A stretch of 64,000 bases of DNA. Origin: Stercorarius parasiticus (taxonomy: Eukaryota; Chordata; Aves; Charadriiformes; Stercorariidae). The notes under the pieces were generated by a model, which saw nothing but the letters and a program-made list of their open reading frames with translations, had not been told where the DNA came from and searched no databases. Each line of letters begins with the position of its first letter. Position 1 is the stretch's first letter. Below are positions 36,125 through 47,248 of this stretch, one piece after another. The position numbers and the translations under genes were made by a program. The stretch covers positions 260,800-324,799 of the forward strand of contig VWZL01004590.1 in assembly GCA_013396915.1 (NCBI GenBank), in the 5' to 3' direction.

Positions 36125-37585
36125 GCTGTCTGCTCACTTATAAGAGATTAACAGCAGTAAAGAAATAGCAGTAACTTGAGCATCAGTTACGTTTTCTCTT
36201 TGACTGGCACACTGTTCAAGAACACGGGCAACACAGTATGCATACATGGAGCCTGCTGTAACAGAAGAGAGGAGCAGCAATGCCCCCTTGTGTTACAAGG
36301 GAAACTAATGATAAATCCATTGCAATTCCTTGCATTTTCCTAAATCACGTATGAAGGCATATTCAAAGATCAGAAGTAATTCATTCTTAACAGCACACCT
36401 TATGAATAGGCTCTCAACTGTCTTGCAGTCAAGATTACAAATTGCTGCAGATATACAAAAGGGAACACTCGTAAAACGCTCATAAAGGTAAACCAACCCT
36501 TTTATCGTCAAAATTCACAATCCATCTGAAATTAGATAACTCATTTTGTTGAATTTATCCACCGCAATTAAATGCAAAAATTGAACAAAAGCCCCTGCTA
36601 AGTCCTCTTTGATTTCTGTATCTCATCTATTCAAGTGCATAGTTTAAAAATCCTGTCTTCAATAGGAAGACTGTTTTTAAAGGACTCTTTAACGAACGAA
36701 CGAATCTATAATAGTGAAAATGCAAACTGAAATGCCAGCTCTGAAGAATGTTGAGTTTAACAGAAGCTAAAACCAGATTCAGACTTGGAAATAATGCTAT
36801 GAACGTGTCTCCCAGCCAGCAAACGAAATTGAGAGCAGAGCATTTAAAAACTAGAATCCAAAGCACGCTTGAAATCTGAAGTTGAGAATACAGGTTTTAA
36901 GGTTGCAATGCCATTCCAAGATTCAGATGGCAACCTGTACATCTAATCTCACTTTGCCATTAAAATCTATCATTGCAATTCCAACGCGTGAACACTCAGG
37001 GCTTTGTCTTCCTCTCCTCCCTGTAGATTAATTTCCTTGTTTCCGCACCTAACATTCAGTTTCTGGTTTGGAACTCGCCTCTTAGCAACCCCCTTTTAAT
37101 CAGCTCCCTGACAGTTTCTTTAGGACTTTGCTTGAGCTTAACATCAGATACAAATGCTTTTCCAAGCCCTTCTTCTAACACTTGGCCAAAGAGCTAAAGC
37201 CGTTTTCCTTGATCTGTTGTAGAAGAGCCTACCACCATCCTGAACTCTTCCGTGGGTGGACAGCTAGTAACACAAATCCTCTGGCTGTGATGGGAATTTA
37301 CGACACAGAAGTTTCATTAAGATGCACAAAAAAAGTGACCAGAAGAGGTTTTAACGGAAGTAGAATTTCAAAAAAAGGCAATTACTTTGTAAACTTGCAT
37401 CTGTGATACACTGTCTGATAGACATCAACAATACTGATTAATATATACGAGACAATTATCGAGTGCCTTTCAAAAAAAAAAGAAAAAAAAAAAACAACAA
37501 CCCAAAAGCAGAAAACAAAACGAAACAAAAAAACAAACTAAAAAAGCCATCTACATGACAATCATAACAAAGGGAAAGAACCTAC
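36125..37585 (-). other. PDE4B: PDE4B1 intron just downstream of the 236-nt exon
   Basis: AT-rich intron with no interspersed repeat recognised. Its exon-proximal part holds a strongly A-rich tract (37471-37547) that reads as U-rich in the PDE4B pre-mRNA. Confidence 0.6.
37471..37547. repeat. A-rich tract, U-rich in PDE4B pre-mRNA, 38 nt past the exon donor
   Basis: Runs of A broken by C or G over 77 bases. In the sense of PDE4B it is a U-rich tract with UGUUU and UUUGUU words starting 38 nt after the donor of the 37586-37821 exon. U-rich tracts near weak donors can recruit TIA1-type factors (established). The donor here, CTG|GTAGGT, is not a perfect consensus, so an enhancing effect is possible but inferred. 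Confidence 0.6.
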
Positions 37586-37821
37586 CAGTCTTGGTAAGTG
37601 GTGATGGCAATACTTGGAGGTGTCAGCAAAGGCAGAGTTGTTGGTCTACAAACAATGTCTCTGTCAGGTGTCCTTGCTTTTTCTGTCTGTCGTTGGGATA
37701 GCGGTGGTAACTGTAAATTACCCGAACAACACCGTCTTCCTCTCCAGAGGTCTATGCCCAGAGCATGGCTGGAAGTACTGTAGGACTTACTCAGCCCACA
37801 CTCCAGGTAATCCAGAGCATT
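37586..37821 (-). CDS. PDE4B: PDE4B second coding exon of the PDE4B1-type N-terminus (236 nt)
   Basis: On the minus strand the exon follows an acceptor TTTTCTGTCTTTGCAG (AG at 37823-37822) and ends at GACTG|GTAGGT (donor 37585-37580). It reads in phase 0 as N-A-L-D-Y-L-E-C-G-L-S-K-S, continues through LGIDLWRGRRCCSGNLQLPP near its middle (residues about 21-40), then RPTTLPL and SIAITT, and ends with Gln-Asp plus the split codon TG|. The LGIDLWRG...LQLPPLSQRQ stretch is the hallmark of PDE4B1. The PDE4D counterpart, as I recall it, differs clearly (RRLSCRNIQLPP), so PDE4B rather than PDE4D is well supported. Compared with recalled human PDE4B1 it is one codon shorter near the end and has DRDIVC where human has EGDGIS. 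With the exon at 39270-39311 it gives 92 residues before the shared part of the enzyme. The next exon should supply the last base of a Cys codon and then FDVENG; it is not in the window. Confidence 0.96.
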
Positions 37822-39269
37822 CTGCAAAGACAGAAAAGCCACTGAAGTTCCGCAAACAAATGTTTTCCTCCATGAGGATAAAACACATTCAATTGTTCTA
37901 CAGTCATAGCTACTGAGAAAAGATAATTCTATGTTAAAATCCTGGCAGAGCCTGACTCCGCTGCATTGTTATTTTATGAATAAAAATTCACTCAAAACTT
38001 GTCTAAGCTAAATTCGGCATCTAATTCTAATCTAATTGAAAACTTCAATAACCCAGGTCACCTCGTGATAAGTTAAACTTTTGATATTTTGAACGTTTTC
38101 AGAGAACATTCCACTCAACATCCATCTTAAGTATCATCCTCTCCACAGCACAAACATCCTGGTTTGCCACTTTTTTCTGATGAACCACAAGACAGAGAAA
38201 GGCGTCAAGAACACTGGACTTAGACATATCCTTAATTGTCCAAGAGCTACTCAGTTAGAAGAGCTCCCAGCTAGGATACCTTACGTAATGTCTGGAGTTC
38301 CTAATAGAAATAGTCTCAAAAAAAGGTTTTGATCAGTTAAAGCATTTTTTCCTCTTCAGTGATCCAAACCCTACAAAATCAGGACAAAAATACTCCTAGG
38401 AACTCCAGAAAGGAAATCCTGCCTTCTATATGACCTAACCTGCCTTTATTTATAAACTTTATAAAACTGTTTAATTTTTTTGTTAGTATTTAAGAAGAGT
38501 ACAGCAGAGTTTTCTAGCTTCCCATTAGACTTCAGATGCCTGCTTTCATTAAAATCAGCAAGGACTGAGCATCATGCTCAGGAAAACTGATTATGAAGTA
38601 GTGCAACGTGTGGTCTAAGAGTGTAAAAGAAACACTTATTTATTGACGGAGTGCTATCGGATACATTAACTATTAGGTTCCACTCCTCCACTGTTATTTT
38701 CATATACATTCCATGCGGTTTTCCATCTTTGGCGAGCCCCAGCTGTGACAAACAAGTCAATTAAGGCTGCGGTTATCATGCCATCATTACAAACTGAGAC
38801 AACTCTCCAGAGAATGGGAACTGGAGTTTAATTAGTAGGGGATTATGATGATGATTAGCAAGTGTAGTAACGGAACAACACATGCATCATCACATTAGGC
38901 GTTCAGCAACTACGGTGGGGAGAGATGCTGAAACACGTATAAGTATGTAAGTGCTGCACACGAGCAAAGATGGGATCCAGGGGTATGGAAATGTTCCCGG
39001 CTGCCTGCCAGCATTAACTGACCAAAGAACAGTAAAGCATATGCTCTGCGTGAGACCCCTCTAAAATGCTCGTGGTGTCAGGGTTGGTTGGTTTGTTTTT
39101 CAACATGCAGGGCTTCTTTGCTGCGTATTACACGGCTGCAAACAACTCTAAGGAAATCAATTAAGCAAAGCAAAACCAGCTGACACTTACAAAATAAACA
39201 AAACAAACTTTTACTCTCATTTTCATGAAGTACTGGGAAAGATAAAACATGCCTTTAGAAGAAACTTAC
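37822..39269 (-). other. PDE4B: Short PDE4B intron between the two PDE4B1 exons (1448 bp)
   Basis: Bounded by GTAAGT at the 39269 side and TTTGCAG at the 37822 side. No repeat or open frame of note within. Confidence 0.9.
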
Positions 39270-39381
39270 CTCATCTGCAGTTACTGTCATGACACTTCTG
39301 CTTTTCTTCATTATTGAGATTAAAGTGCACCCCGTTATAAAAAACTCTTGATGTTCAATCCGATTTCTTCAGACAGGCGAC
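39270..39381 (-). CDS. PDE4B: PDE4B exon with the PDE4B1-type start codon (5' leader plus first 14 codons)
   Basis: Read on the minus strand, this exon follows a pyrimidine-rich acceptor (TCTTTCAG, AG at 39383-39382) and ends at a strong donor, GAG|GTAAGT (donor bases 39269-39264). The leader part is 39312-39381. The ATG is at 39311-39309 and opens MKKSRSVMTVTADE, which differs at only two or three positions from the first 14 residues of human PDE4B1 as I remember them (established knowledge, recalled). An in-frame TGA at 39371-39369 lies upstream in the same exon with no other in-frame ATG between, which fixes this start. The exon ends in phase 0 and fits the phase-0 acceptor of the exon at 37586-37821. 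PDE4B hydrolyses cAMP; long isoforms carry UCR1 and UCR2 before the catalytic domain, all encoded outside this window. Only the isoform-specific N-terminus, used for localisation and partner binding, starts here. Exact transcript ends cannot be seen. Confidence 0.95.
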
Positions 39382-41572
39382 CTGAAAGAAAAAAAATTCT
39401 ATTTTGGAATAAAAAACTGTCTTGATAATAAACTGTGGAGCTAACTGCTAACATCACAGCTGATCTATAACTTACTGTCCATTTTCATAAGACTTGGCAG
39501 CAGATGTTACGCTAGTGTAGCTCTCTATTAGTGAAAGGACAATTCGATATTTAGTAAAATCATGTTAAAAGTAACCAGTATTCACAAGGCTCTGCAATAT
39601 AAGCAAACCCTGAAACACATCTAGTAACATGGAACCAAAGCTAAAGGGTTCTCCTTGCAGAGAATTTTTCTTTAAATGAGCCCTTTTCAGAGGTACAGTA
39701 TAGAAGGTCTCCAAGAACAGCTTGAGCTGGCTCTCGCAGAAGGAAAGGAATTGCATTTGTATGTGATTCTAAGATTTAATCATAACTCACAAACATGATT
39801 TATTATTGCACCGGCATGCACACCCCACTTCAGCCACCAAATTACAGCCTTCTGTAGAGGGTGACACTGCAGCCACTTTGAGCCATGCAAGAGCGCGAAG
39901 GGGAATGAAACAGCCGAGCAGCTGAAGCAGCAGGAGAAACCGCACATGGGAAAAAACCCCCTTGGAGTGTTCCCAGGCCCCCTACCCCTTCTTGTTGAGG
40001 ATTTAGTACTCATAAAAAAGCTACATTCAGGATTATATAGAGAGAACACTGAGGGTTGTGGGTTTTTTCTTTTCTTTCCGCAAAGAAGTAGAGCCGGAGT
40101 GCCATTTTTTGTGCTGACAGATTTTCTCCCCTGCTTGGAAGGATTATCTTTGAGGTAGAAAACTGCTGAAGGGCCACTGTTCATAAACTTCGCTGCTGAA
40201 GCCACCACAAAAAGCCGTGCAACGGTTTCAGGCTTGGTGATGTTAGACTTCTAATGTGATGCTCACTCTGAGAAATTAGAGATTTTTAACTGGATTCAGA
40301 TCACCTGTTCATGCCGTGCAAGTTCAGGAGAGCAAGAAGCAACTCAGACTGCCAGCAAAAAAGGGCTGCCAGGCCCTGGTGATCCACCCAGCCGACGAGG
40401 AGCAGATGTGGCATCAAAATTAGGCACCGAATTCTCTTCCCTGCCACTACCAGCAGTCAGGGTCAGCGGCCTGCACCACTGCCTTTTACTGCGAGGTTCA
40501 AAGCCCTGGCAGCAGGTACTGAAAGCCATCTGACACAGCAACTGCTGGTTTTACAGACCTGCCCTTTGGTTCCCACCCCACAACGAATTCAGAAGTCTGA
40601 ATGCCCAAGCACGGCAGCTCGGCTTGGCTTACAGCCACCACACAATGGTGCCATCGAGGGTTCAGATTCAGCTTAAAACCACCATGTCCAGGTTAAATGC
40701 TACTTAGCTTGCATCTCCACCTATTTAAAACAAAAAAGCTTTAAGAAAAAAACCCACACTAACTCTTGGGCACAGCATCCGAATACAGAGTGGGGCCTCT
40801 GATGGCAGAGGTCTGAGGACATCACAGTCTCCAGAAGCTCATCCACTCTTCCATGCACAAGAGAAGTTCTGTGATGAACCTGCTTCCCCCTAAACCAGAT
40901 GGCTCTGGGGGAAAAGGAATGAGAGAGAAAGAGAACAAAAACTCAAAGGGAACGCCAACACACAACTCCAGCGCTGTAGCGGAGTCTGCCTGCAGCTCTG
41001 GCTGTGGCACAGGCACCTCCAGTTGTTTTCATTTCCTTCGGGTTCGTACACCCAACACACATATATCCATCCCTTCATTGCCAGCCAAAGCATTCGGAGC
41101 GCTCAGATCCATGCCAGACATAACTCCCTGCCATTCCAGCACAAGTGCCAGCACACAGGGCTGTATGCTTCATCCTCTGTGAGGCAGCATCGGAAAAGAG
41201 CTGAGGGATTTGTCTTCTAAAGCACCTACACAGCTTCCCTCCAGAAGAGGATGAACAGGAGTAAAGGACAGAAAACAACTCAGCAATGCCCTCCCCCAGG
41301 CTCGCTCTGCTCTCAGCGTCCATTGCTGGCTGTCACCAGACCCAGGCCAGTGGGAAAAGCAGATTTATGGCCTCATCAATAACCCTCTTCTTATGACAAC
41401 AGGCCACACACATGCACCAGCAAAAAAATCGGGGTGGATTTAGGCATTACAGCAGTGGTATGGCTATTAAAAACCAGACACTTGGCAGCACGGTGGTGTG
41501 GCAATGTTGATTCTCTCTGCAAACCTCACCTACCTTTTAGTCCATATTACAATTAGATGAGCAGGCTCGAAG
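39382..41572 (-). other. PDE4B: PDE4B intron upstream of the PDE4B1 start exon
   Basis: Mixed composition; 39830-41340 is rather GC-rich with several overlapping open frames of 60-140 codons, none of which resembles a protein I know. A 5' non-coding PDE4B1 exon could lie anywhere from here to the right edge and beyond; I cannot identify one by sequence. Confidence 0.5.
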
Positions 41573-41782
41573 TCACAGAATCAGAGACTACCAGGTTGGA
41601 AGGGACCTCAAGGATCATTTGGTCCAACCTTTCTTGGCAAAAGTACGGTCTACACAAGATGGCCCAGCAGCCTGTCCAGCTGAGTCTTAAAAGTGTCCCA
41701 TGTTGGGGAATCCACCACTTCCCTGGGGAGATTATTCCAGTGGCTGATTGCTCTCATTAGGAGAAATTCTCCTTTTGTGTCC
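41573..41782 (-). mobile_element. CR1 3' end, minus strand
   Basis: The plus strand reads TCACAGAATCAGAGACTACC, GGTTGGAAGGGACCTCAAGG, ATCATTTGGTCCAACCTTTC, CAAGATGGCCCAGCAGCCTG and GGGGAATCCACCACTTCCCT, the reverse complement of an older CR1 subfamily. Truncated at about 41782 after TCTCCTTTTGTGTCC. Confidence 0.93.
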
Positions 41783-42128
41783 AAGAGTCATTACCCTATT
41801 AGCAGCATAAAATCATACTACAGTATCAGGATAAAAGCCTAGAATAAGTTTAACAATTTTATCCATCTTCAACAATTAGGAGAAACTAAAAAGCCCTGTT
41901 ATAAAAAGAACGCAGAACTGAGAGCAGACAGCAAGTTAGATGATACTGTCCCAGATACCACGCAGGTAAAGAAGACCACGACAGTGGTATGTATGCAAGG
42001 ACGAGGAATAATATGGCATGAATATTTGCCGCCAGAAAGAAATACATATTCCACTGTACTATGCAGAAAAAATTCATAGAAAGAACAAAAGAAGGAAGCA
42101 GTTGCTGAAGCAGCAGAACTAAGCAGAC

Positions 42129-42172
42129 TACAGATTTGTGTTTAATAAAGTACAGATTTGTGCTTAATAAAG
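42129..42172. repeat. 22-bp tandem duplication
   Basis: Two copies of a 22-base unit beginning TACAGATTTGTG and ending TTAATAAAG (42129-42150 and 42151-42172) differ by one base. Each includes AATAAA on the plus strand, but no cleavage context or gene is visible. Confidence 0.9.
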
Positions 42173-42302
42173 TACAAGTCTGAGACGTTCATTACTGCCT
42201 GGCTGCACAGAGTTTATGATGCCCAACACAAACACGGCACGTCCCCCAGTGGGACGAACAAATGCATCTCCCTCCTGAATATACGTCAGTTCACAAGCCG
42301 AC

Positions 42303-42354
42303 ATAAATAAATAAGTAAATATGCAATAAAGTAAATAAACACACACATAAATAA
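42303..42354. repeat. (TAAA)n-type microsatellite, interrupted
   Basis: AATA/TAAA units with ACACAC in the middle. Likely variable in length. Confidence 0.75.
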
Positions 42355-42374
42355 GCATCCAGGAAAACACCTTT

Positions 42375-42394
42375 GGGGGGGAGCAGGGGGGGGG
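42375..42394 (+). other. Paired G runs (G7 and G9)
   Basis: G7 at 42375-42381 and G9 at 42386-42394, separated by AGCA. Two long runs can supply four short ones, so a quadruplex is possible. It is on the template strand of PDE4B. Confidence 0.45.
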
Positions 42395-45300
42395 AAATCT
42401 AAGTGTAAGAGCATCTCCTAAATTTAGCAGAACTTTAGGATCAGAATCGACGGTCGCAGAGGAGACATGGAGAGACAGGCCAGCCTGACTAGCAGATCAT
42501 TTCTGTGGAAGCCTGAGTCCTCTTCTACCACAGCTTCCTTTCCTTTATAAATATTTATCAATTCGTCAAAGTAAGTTTAACCAGAACATGAATAATTATA
42601 AAAACACATATTCTGTTCAATGTGGACTGCATTTCTGAAGAGCCTAGCAAGAAAATCTGAGACTTCCCGTTAGTCATGACTAAATTACTGCTAAAATCTG
42701 AGTCATTCTTCTCTTGTGTCTTTACATAAAAGACCTGACACCTGGGACGAACATCTAGGGGAAAAGAAAACCCACCAAAATCACTTCAAAGAGGCTTTCT
42801 GGAAAATTTTTCCCATGCACATTTTCTAATTCATGCAATCTTTTGTTACAAGCAAAGAGCTTCTCTCCGCTACCCAAATTCTCCAAAAAAGAAACTATAC
42901 CCCAGCGGACTGGTTAAATGCGGGTAACAGGGAATGCCTAAAAGCAGCAAGGCTTTGCGTTTGATATTAGACTACAAATAAAAGTACTCTTTCAGCGCTG
43001 CAGCTGGGTCTAATCCGTTTTGCTGGAATATATCCTAGGTAGGGTATGAGATTTCTTTTCACACCAAGCTGACCTAGTTCCTCCACCCGAAGTTTTTTGC
43101 GTGCAGTGACCATGTTTTTCAAAAACGACAGTAAACACTCCAGCGATTTCAGAGTGATGAAGCCTTATGGCAAAGGTATGAATTAACAGGGTTCAAAACT
43201 GGCAATGGACAGTGGCGAGGATAAAACTACAGGGATGCGTGTGATAAAGCCTGCTTTTCCTACACGCTTCTTTAAAAATAGCTATTCAACTCATCCAGTG
43301 TGAAATCCACTATTTAAAGAAATTCCTAAAACGCATCTCAACATGCAAGTTCTGGTATGATTTGGAATATAAGACACATTTCACCACGTTGCTGTTTTCC
43401 CACACATTTTTGGCTTCTGCAGGGGCAGGTTTAAAGCCACAGGGTAACATGACAAGCAGATTAACCCCCTCACCCCTAAAGATATTTCCCTCCCCGCTGA
43501 ACCGCAGGCAAGGCAGGGCCAGGAGGATTACATTTTTGCTGTCCATGCGGCGCCCGTTCTTTGGATTAACAAAAGGTTTTGGCAAGCAGAGCTATTTATC
43601 CGTCTCCTTTCATACTCTAAATTCATTTCCTCCCACTTTTCAAGAAGGCAAGACACAAAGATTGAGAGATAGCGAAAAACAAAACAAAACCCAGTGAAAT
43701 TCAGATAATACAGGACATTCTGCAGTATCGTACCTGTTTCTTCCCAACGGCCAGCAGCGCTGCCAGGGCCATGACACACATTACTGGGACAGTGTTTTTC
43801 CTAGCAACAAAAAGCTGCTCCTTACAGGTTCAGCAGAACCTGAAGGTGATCAGAAATAAAAACAGAAACCTGAACGGCGAATTAATGGAGAAGCTTCACT
43901 AAGGAAAGGGCTGGGATGAAGGAGATTATCCAATCGCACAGATAATTGCATCATTTGTGAGCTGGGATTCAAACATCTTGATTCTCCTTAAAGGTCATCA
44001 AAACTTCACAGGGTGAAGTACATGCTCAGACAGGGTGACAGTCACCAAAAAAAAGAAAAAAAAAAAGTGATAATCTCGGGTCTAGCTCTCCCAGATGAAA
44101 CACACGGGCTCTTACTTCAGGCTTGGAAATCACAGGCGATTCCTTGTAAGAAAAATAAAACCTTCGTGGATTTAACATCAGTCAAAGGCAAGCTGAGGTA
44201 TAAACAGCAATTGGTACCTGAACAGCAATGGTTTTGTGTTTTACCTTAAACAAAACCAGTTCAAAATGCAATACTTCACCCTCGGATTGCTAAGAAGGTC
44301 AGCTTGCTTACTGGCAAAAAAAGGCAATGGAGGTCATGGCCAACTGGTTGCTCAGCGTGGCAGCAGCACCGCGGGTACCGGAGCTACCGCAGCCATCCAC
44401 CTACAGCAGCAACAAACCTGCGGGATGTTTACAAGCTGTACGCACGACAAATAAAACTTCAAAGAAACACCAGTCGAATGTTTCTGCGGAATTACATTCC
44501 CCTGAAAAATTACTCTCAGGAATTTTACCGTTTTATTTTTGCATCGCGCGCACCTCTTGAGCCACAGAAGAATTAACTGTACCTTTTTCCCTTCCACCAA
44601 TTTAGGCACTAGGCAATTTTTTTCCAGTATTGAGCCCTAAACTTTTAGCTCTGTGACTACCACGATTATGCCAGCTCCTTGGACACAGAAACACATACGC
44701 AAGAATTTCCCAAACAGCCCTTTTTACTACTTACTTAGAGAGAAAAAGTTGTTTCTTTCAGTGATCTCTTTCCATTTCTTGTGAACAGAAACAACTCAGC
44801 TGGTCTGCAGAGCTTCTGGCAGCTCCAAGAAACTCATTCCTCCTCAGAAAACTCAACCTAGTATAATTTTCATAAAATGCTGAGAAGACTTCACAGCACT
44901 ACACAAAATAAAAGCGAGGGCATCTATTTGTACAAATGCCTGTAACCTACGAAAACAGACTCAGAAAAGAAGGATTTGCCCTGAGAGTTAAAACTAGCTT
45001 TATTTCTTACCACTGCGACTCTCACATAAACGTTAAAAGTTCTCACGTAAAAGTTTGCTGTAGAAGTGCTGAGGATCTACCAATAGCAGCCAACCAGCGA
45101 AGCGACTACTTCACTTCGGCCCCTTCCGAGGCTGCTTTAAGCTTTCTCGTAATTGCCAACCTGTGAGTTACAGGCTGATTATGCAAACCAAGTCTGAACC
45201 ACTTTGCTGTTTGTAAGCTAGCAGGCATCTGTGCGATGTGATAAAGTTGCAAATTTATCTACAATATAAATTAAACCGATTCTTGTATTATAAAAAGTGA

Positions 45301-46573
45301 ATGCTAGATGCAGGATACTCTTTGTACTTATTTGAGAAAGTTCTGTCAAAGTTGCGCAGGGTCAAAAAAAAACCTTTAAAAACCCCCTCCCTTCCCACGT
45401 TACCACTGGGTAAATTATCCTTATTAAAACAGTGTCTTAACTTTCATTAGGAGGTTCCTTACTGAGATATCACCAAGGTTAAGAGGATTGCAAAGACTCA
45501 TCTTTTCTCTGGCAACCTAATCATCAAAGCTGAGAATAACCAAGTCAGTCTATTCCAGAAATTCCAGTAACTCTTTGATTTCCAGCGGAGGGTACAATCA
45601 GATTGCCGCTGCTCTTCACTTATTTCATTTATGATACGAAAATCAATACTAATTTGAACCTATCATTACATTGCTTGCTGTCATTAGGCCTAACGTGCTC
45701 TGCAGAACTCCTCTGAAATACAAGCAATGTTTTTCACTATTACTGCTGAGAAAACGCGACCATGTTTTTTTCAGGAAACTTTCAGGCAAATGTTAATAGC
45801 CTGGGCAGAAGAAAGAATTGCAGAAAACACTATTCGATTTTCTTTACTATGTTAATGATTTTTAAATCTTACATTTCTATATGTCTACGATTATGGTCAA
45901 ATGCAATTAATTTAAAAATCAGTTCTGACAGCAATAAAGAATACAATTTAATAGTGCTACCTACCAGCACATACAGGATTTTCAAGGTAATTACTTCGGA
46001 AAGTGACGCATACTATTAAAAGATGCAATTTATACCTTTCTTGTTCCATGTGCAAATGACTAGCAGAGCCTCCCACTCCTCGGAGTGGAGCTGAACAGCA
46101 TTAAGAGAGCAAAGAACAATTATTAATTATGCTTTAAAAAAAAAAAAACCAAAACATGTCAGTTTAAAAATACCACAAAAGCCCAGCGCCACAGAAAATG
46201 CAGGCAACGCAAATTTTCCCCCTTTAGATTGGTAGGTTGCTTTTTCAAAAAAGAGACTTCATGTTCCCCATGTGTTTTTATTAGGGAAGGAGCATAATGC
46301 ACTGAGCCTTGCTGCTCTGCATAGATAACGGAAACGCTGCAGATCAGGCAGGATTAGCATGTGCTGGATGAACTTACTGTGTCACCGCCAGCTAATGCAG
46401 CGCTTGCCTCCTGCCACTGATTTATTTCTTACCTTCCTAAACTCACCCAGATATTGCTCTAGTCCAAGAGGAAAAGTTCTAAAATCTTCAGATCTCTCTT
46501 TCCTCTCCAGTTTTTATGGAAAAAGAACCAAGTTCAAACAGCTTGCAAGAAGGATTTTTTTCCTTTTTTTTTT

Positions 46574-46590
46574 NNNNNNNNNNNNNNNNN
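46574..46590. other. Short assembly gap (17 N) in a poly-T run
   Basis: Ten T precede and four T follow the N run, so this looks like an unresolved homopolymer and not a large missing segment. Confidence 0.95.
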
Positions 46591-47149
46591 TTTTAAGTAC
46601 TGGAGCCATGCAGCAACCAACACAATGATCCTAAGCACAGAAGTACACAGTCGAGCCTACAAATAAAGAGCATCCTCAGAACACATCCTCCAGAACTCCT
46701 CTAACAGAGGAATATTCCTAACCTTGCCAATTTTTCCCATTGAAAAAAAATGCTAAAGAATAGTGGGGAAAGATGAAACGCAAAAATCAGAATAGCAAGA
46801 GGTCCCTAGAGAACCAAAACAAAGCTAGCTCAGACCTGCAAAGGAGGGGACCCACAAAAGTAAGAAGAAATCTTAACTGTATGCCGGCTGCACAGCAAGA
46901 GGCTGAAGGAGAAAGTCCAAAGCACCTACAAGAAATGTTTGCAGCCCCATGAAGAGCAGATCCCTCAAATCCTGCCTGGTGGACAAGAGGCAGGCTTAGC
47001 TACTGCGTCTTATCACCGCTGCATCCGTGCCTTGTATCTGCATCCCCGGGGCACAAGCTCCCCGCAGACCGGAGCCAGTGCTGTGGCAGGATCTCTGACC
47101 TGCTGCCCAGCTGTGCTTGGCCAATGAGGTCTACAGGCCAGGGGAGAAG

Positions 47150-47248
47150 TCATAGAATCTTTTTAGTTGGAACAGACCTTTAAGATCATCAAGTCCAACC
47201 GTTAACCCAGCACTGCCAAGTTACCACTAAACCATGTCCCTCGGCATG
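47150..47248 (-). mobile_element. Short CR1 3' end, minus strand
   Basis: The plus strand starts TCATAGAATCTTTTTAGTTG, then CAGACCTTTAAGATCATCAA, GTCCAACCGTTAACCCAGCA and CTAAACCATGTCCCTCGGCA, the reverse complement of a CR1 end. About 100 bases remain. It lies within a GC-rich patch of about 46940-47390. Confidence 0.92.

Larger units (their letters stand above)
41783..47149 (-). other. PDE4B: PDE4B intron between two CR1 tails
   Basis: No gene recognised. It includes a 22-bp tandem duplication (42129-42172), TAAA-type microsatellite (42303-42354), two G runs (42375-42394), a GC-rich patch near 44330-44460 open in several frames, and a poly-T/N gap at 46564-46594. Confidence 0.6.
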
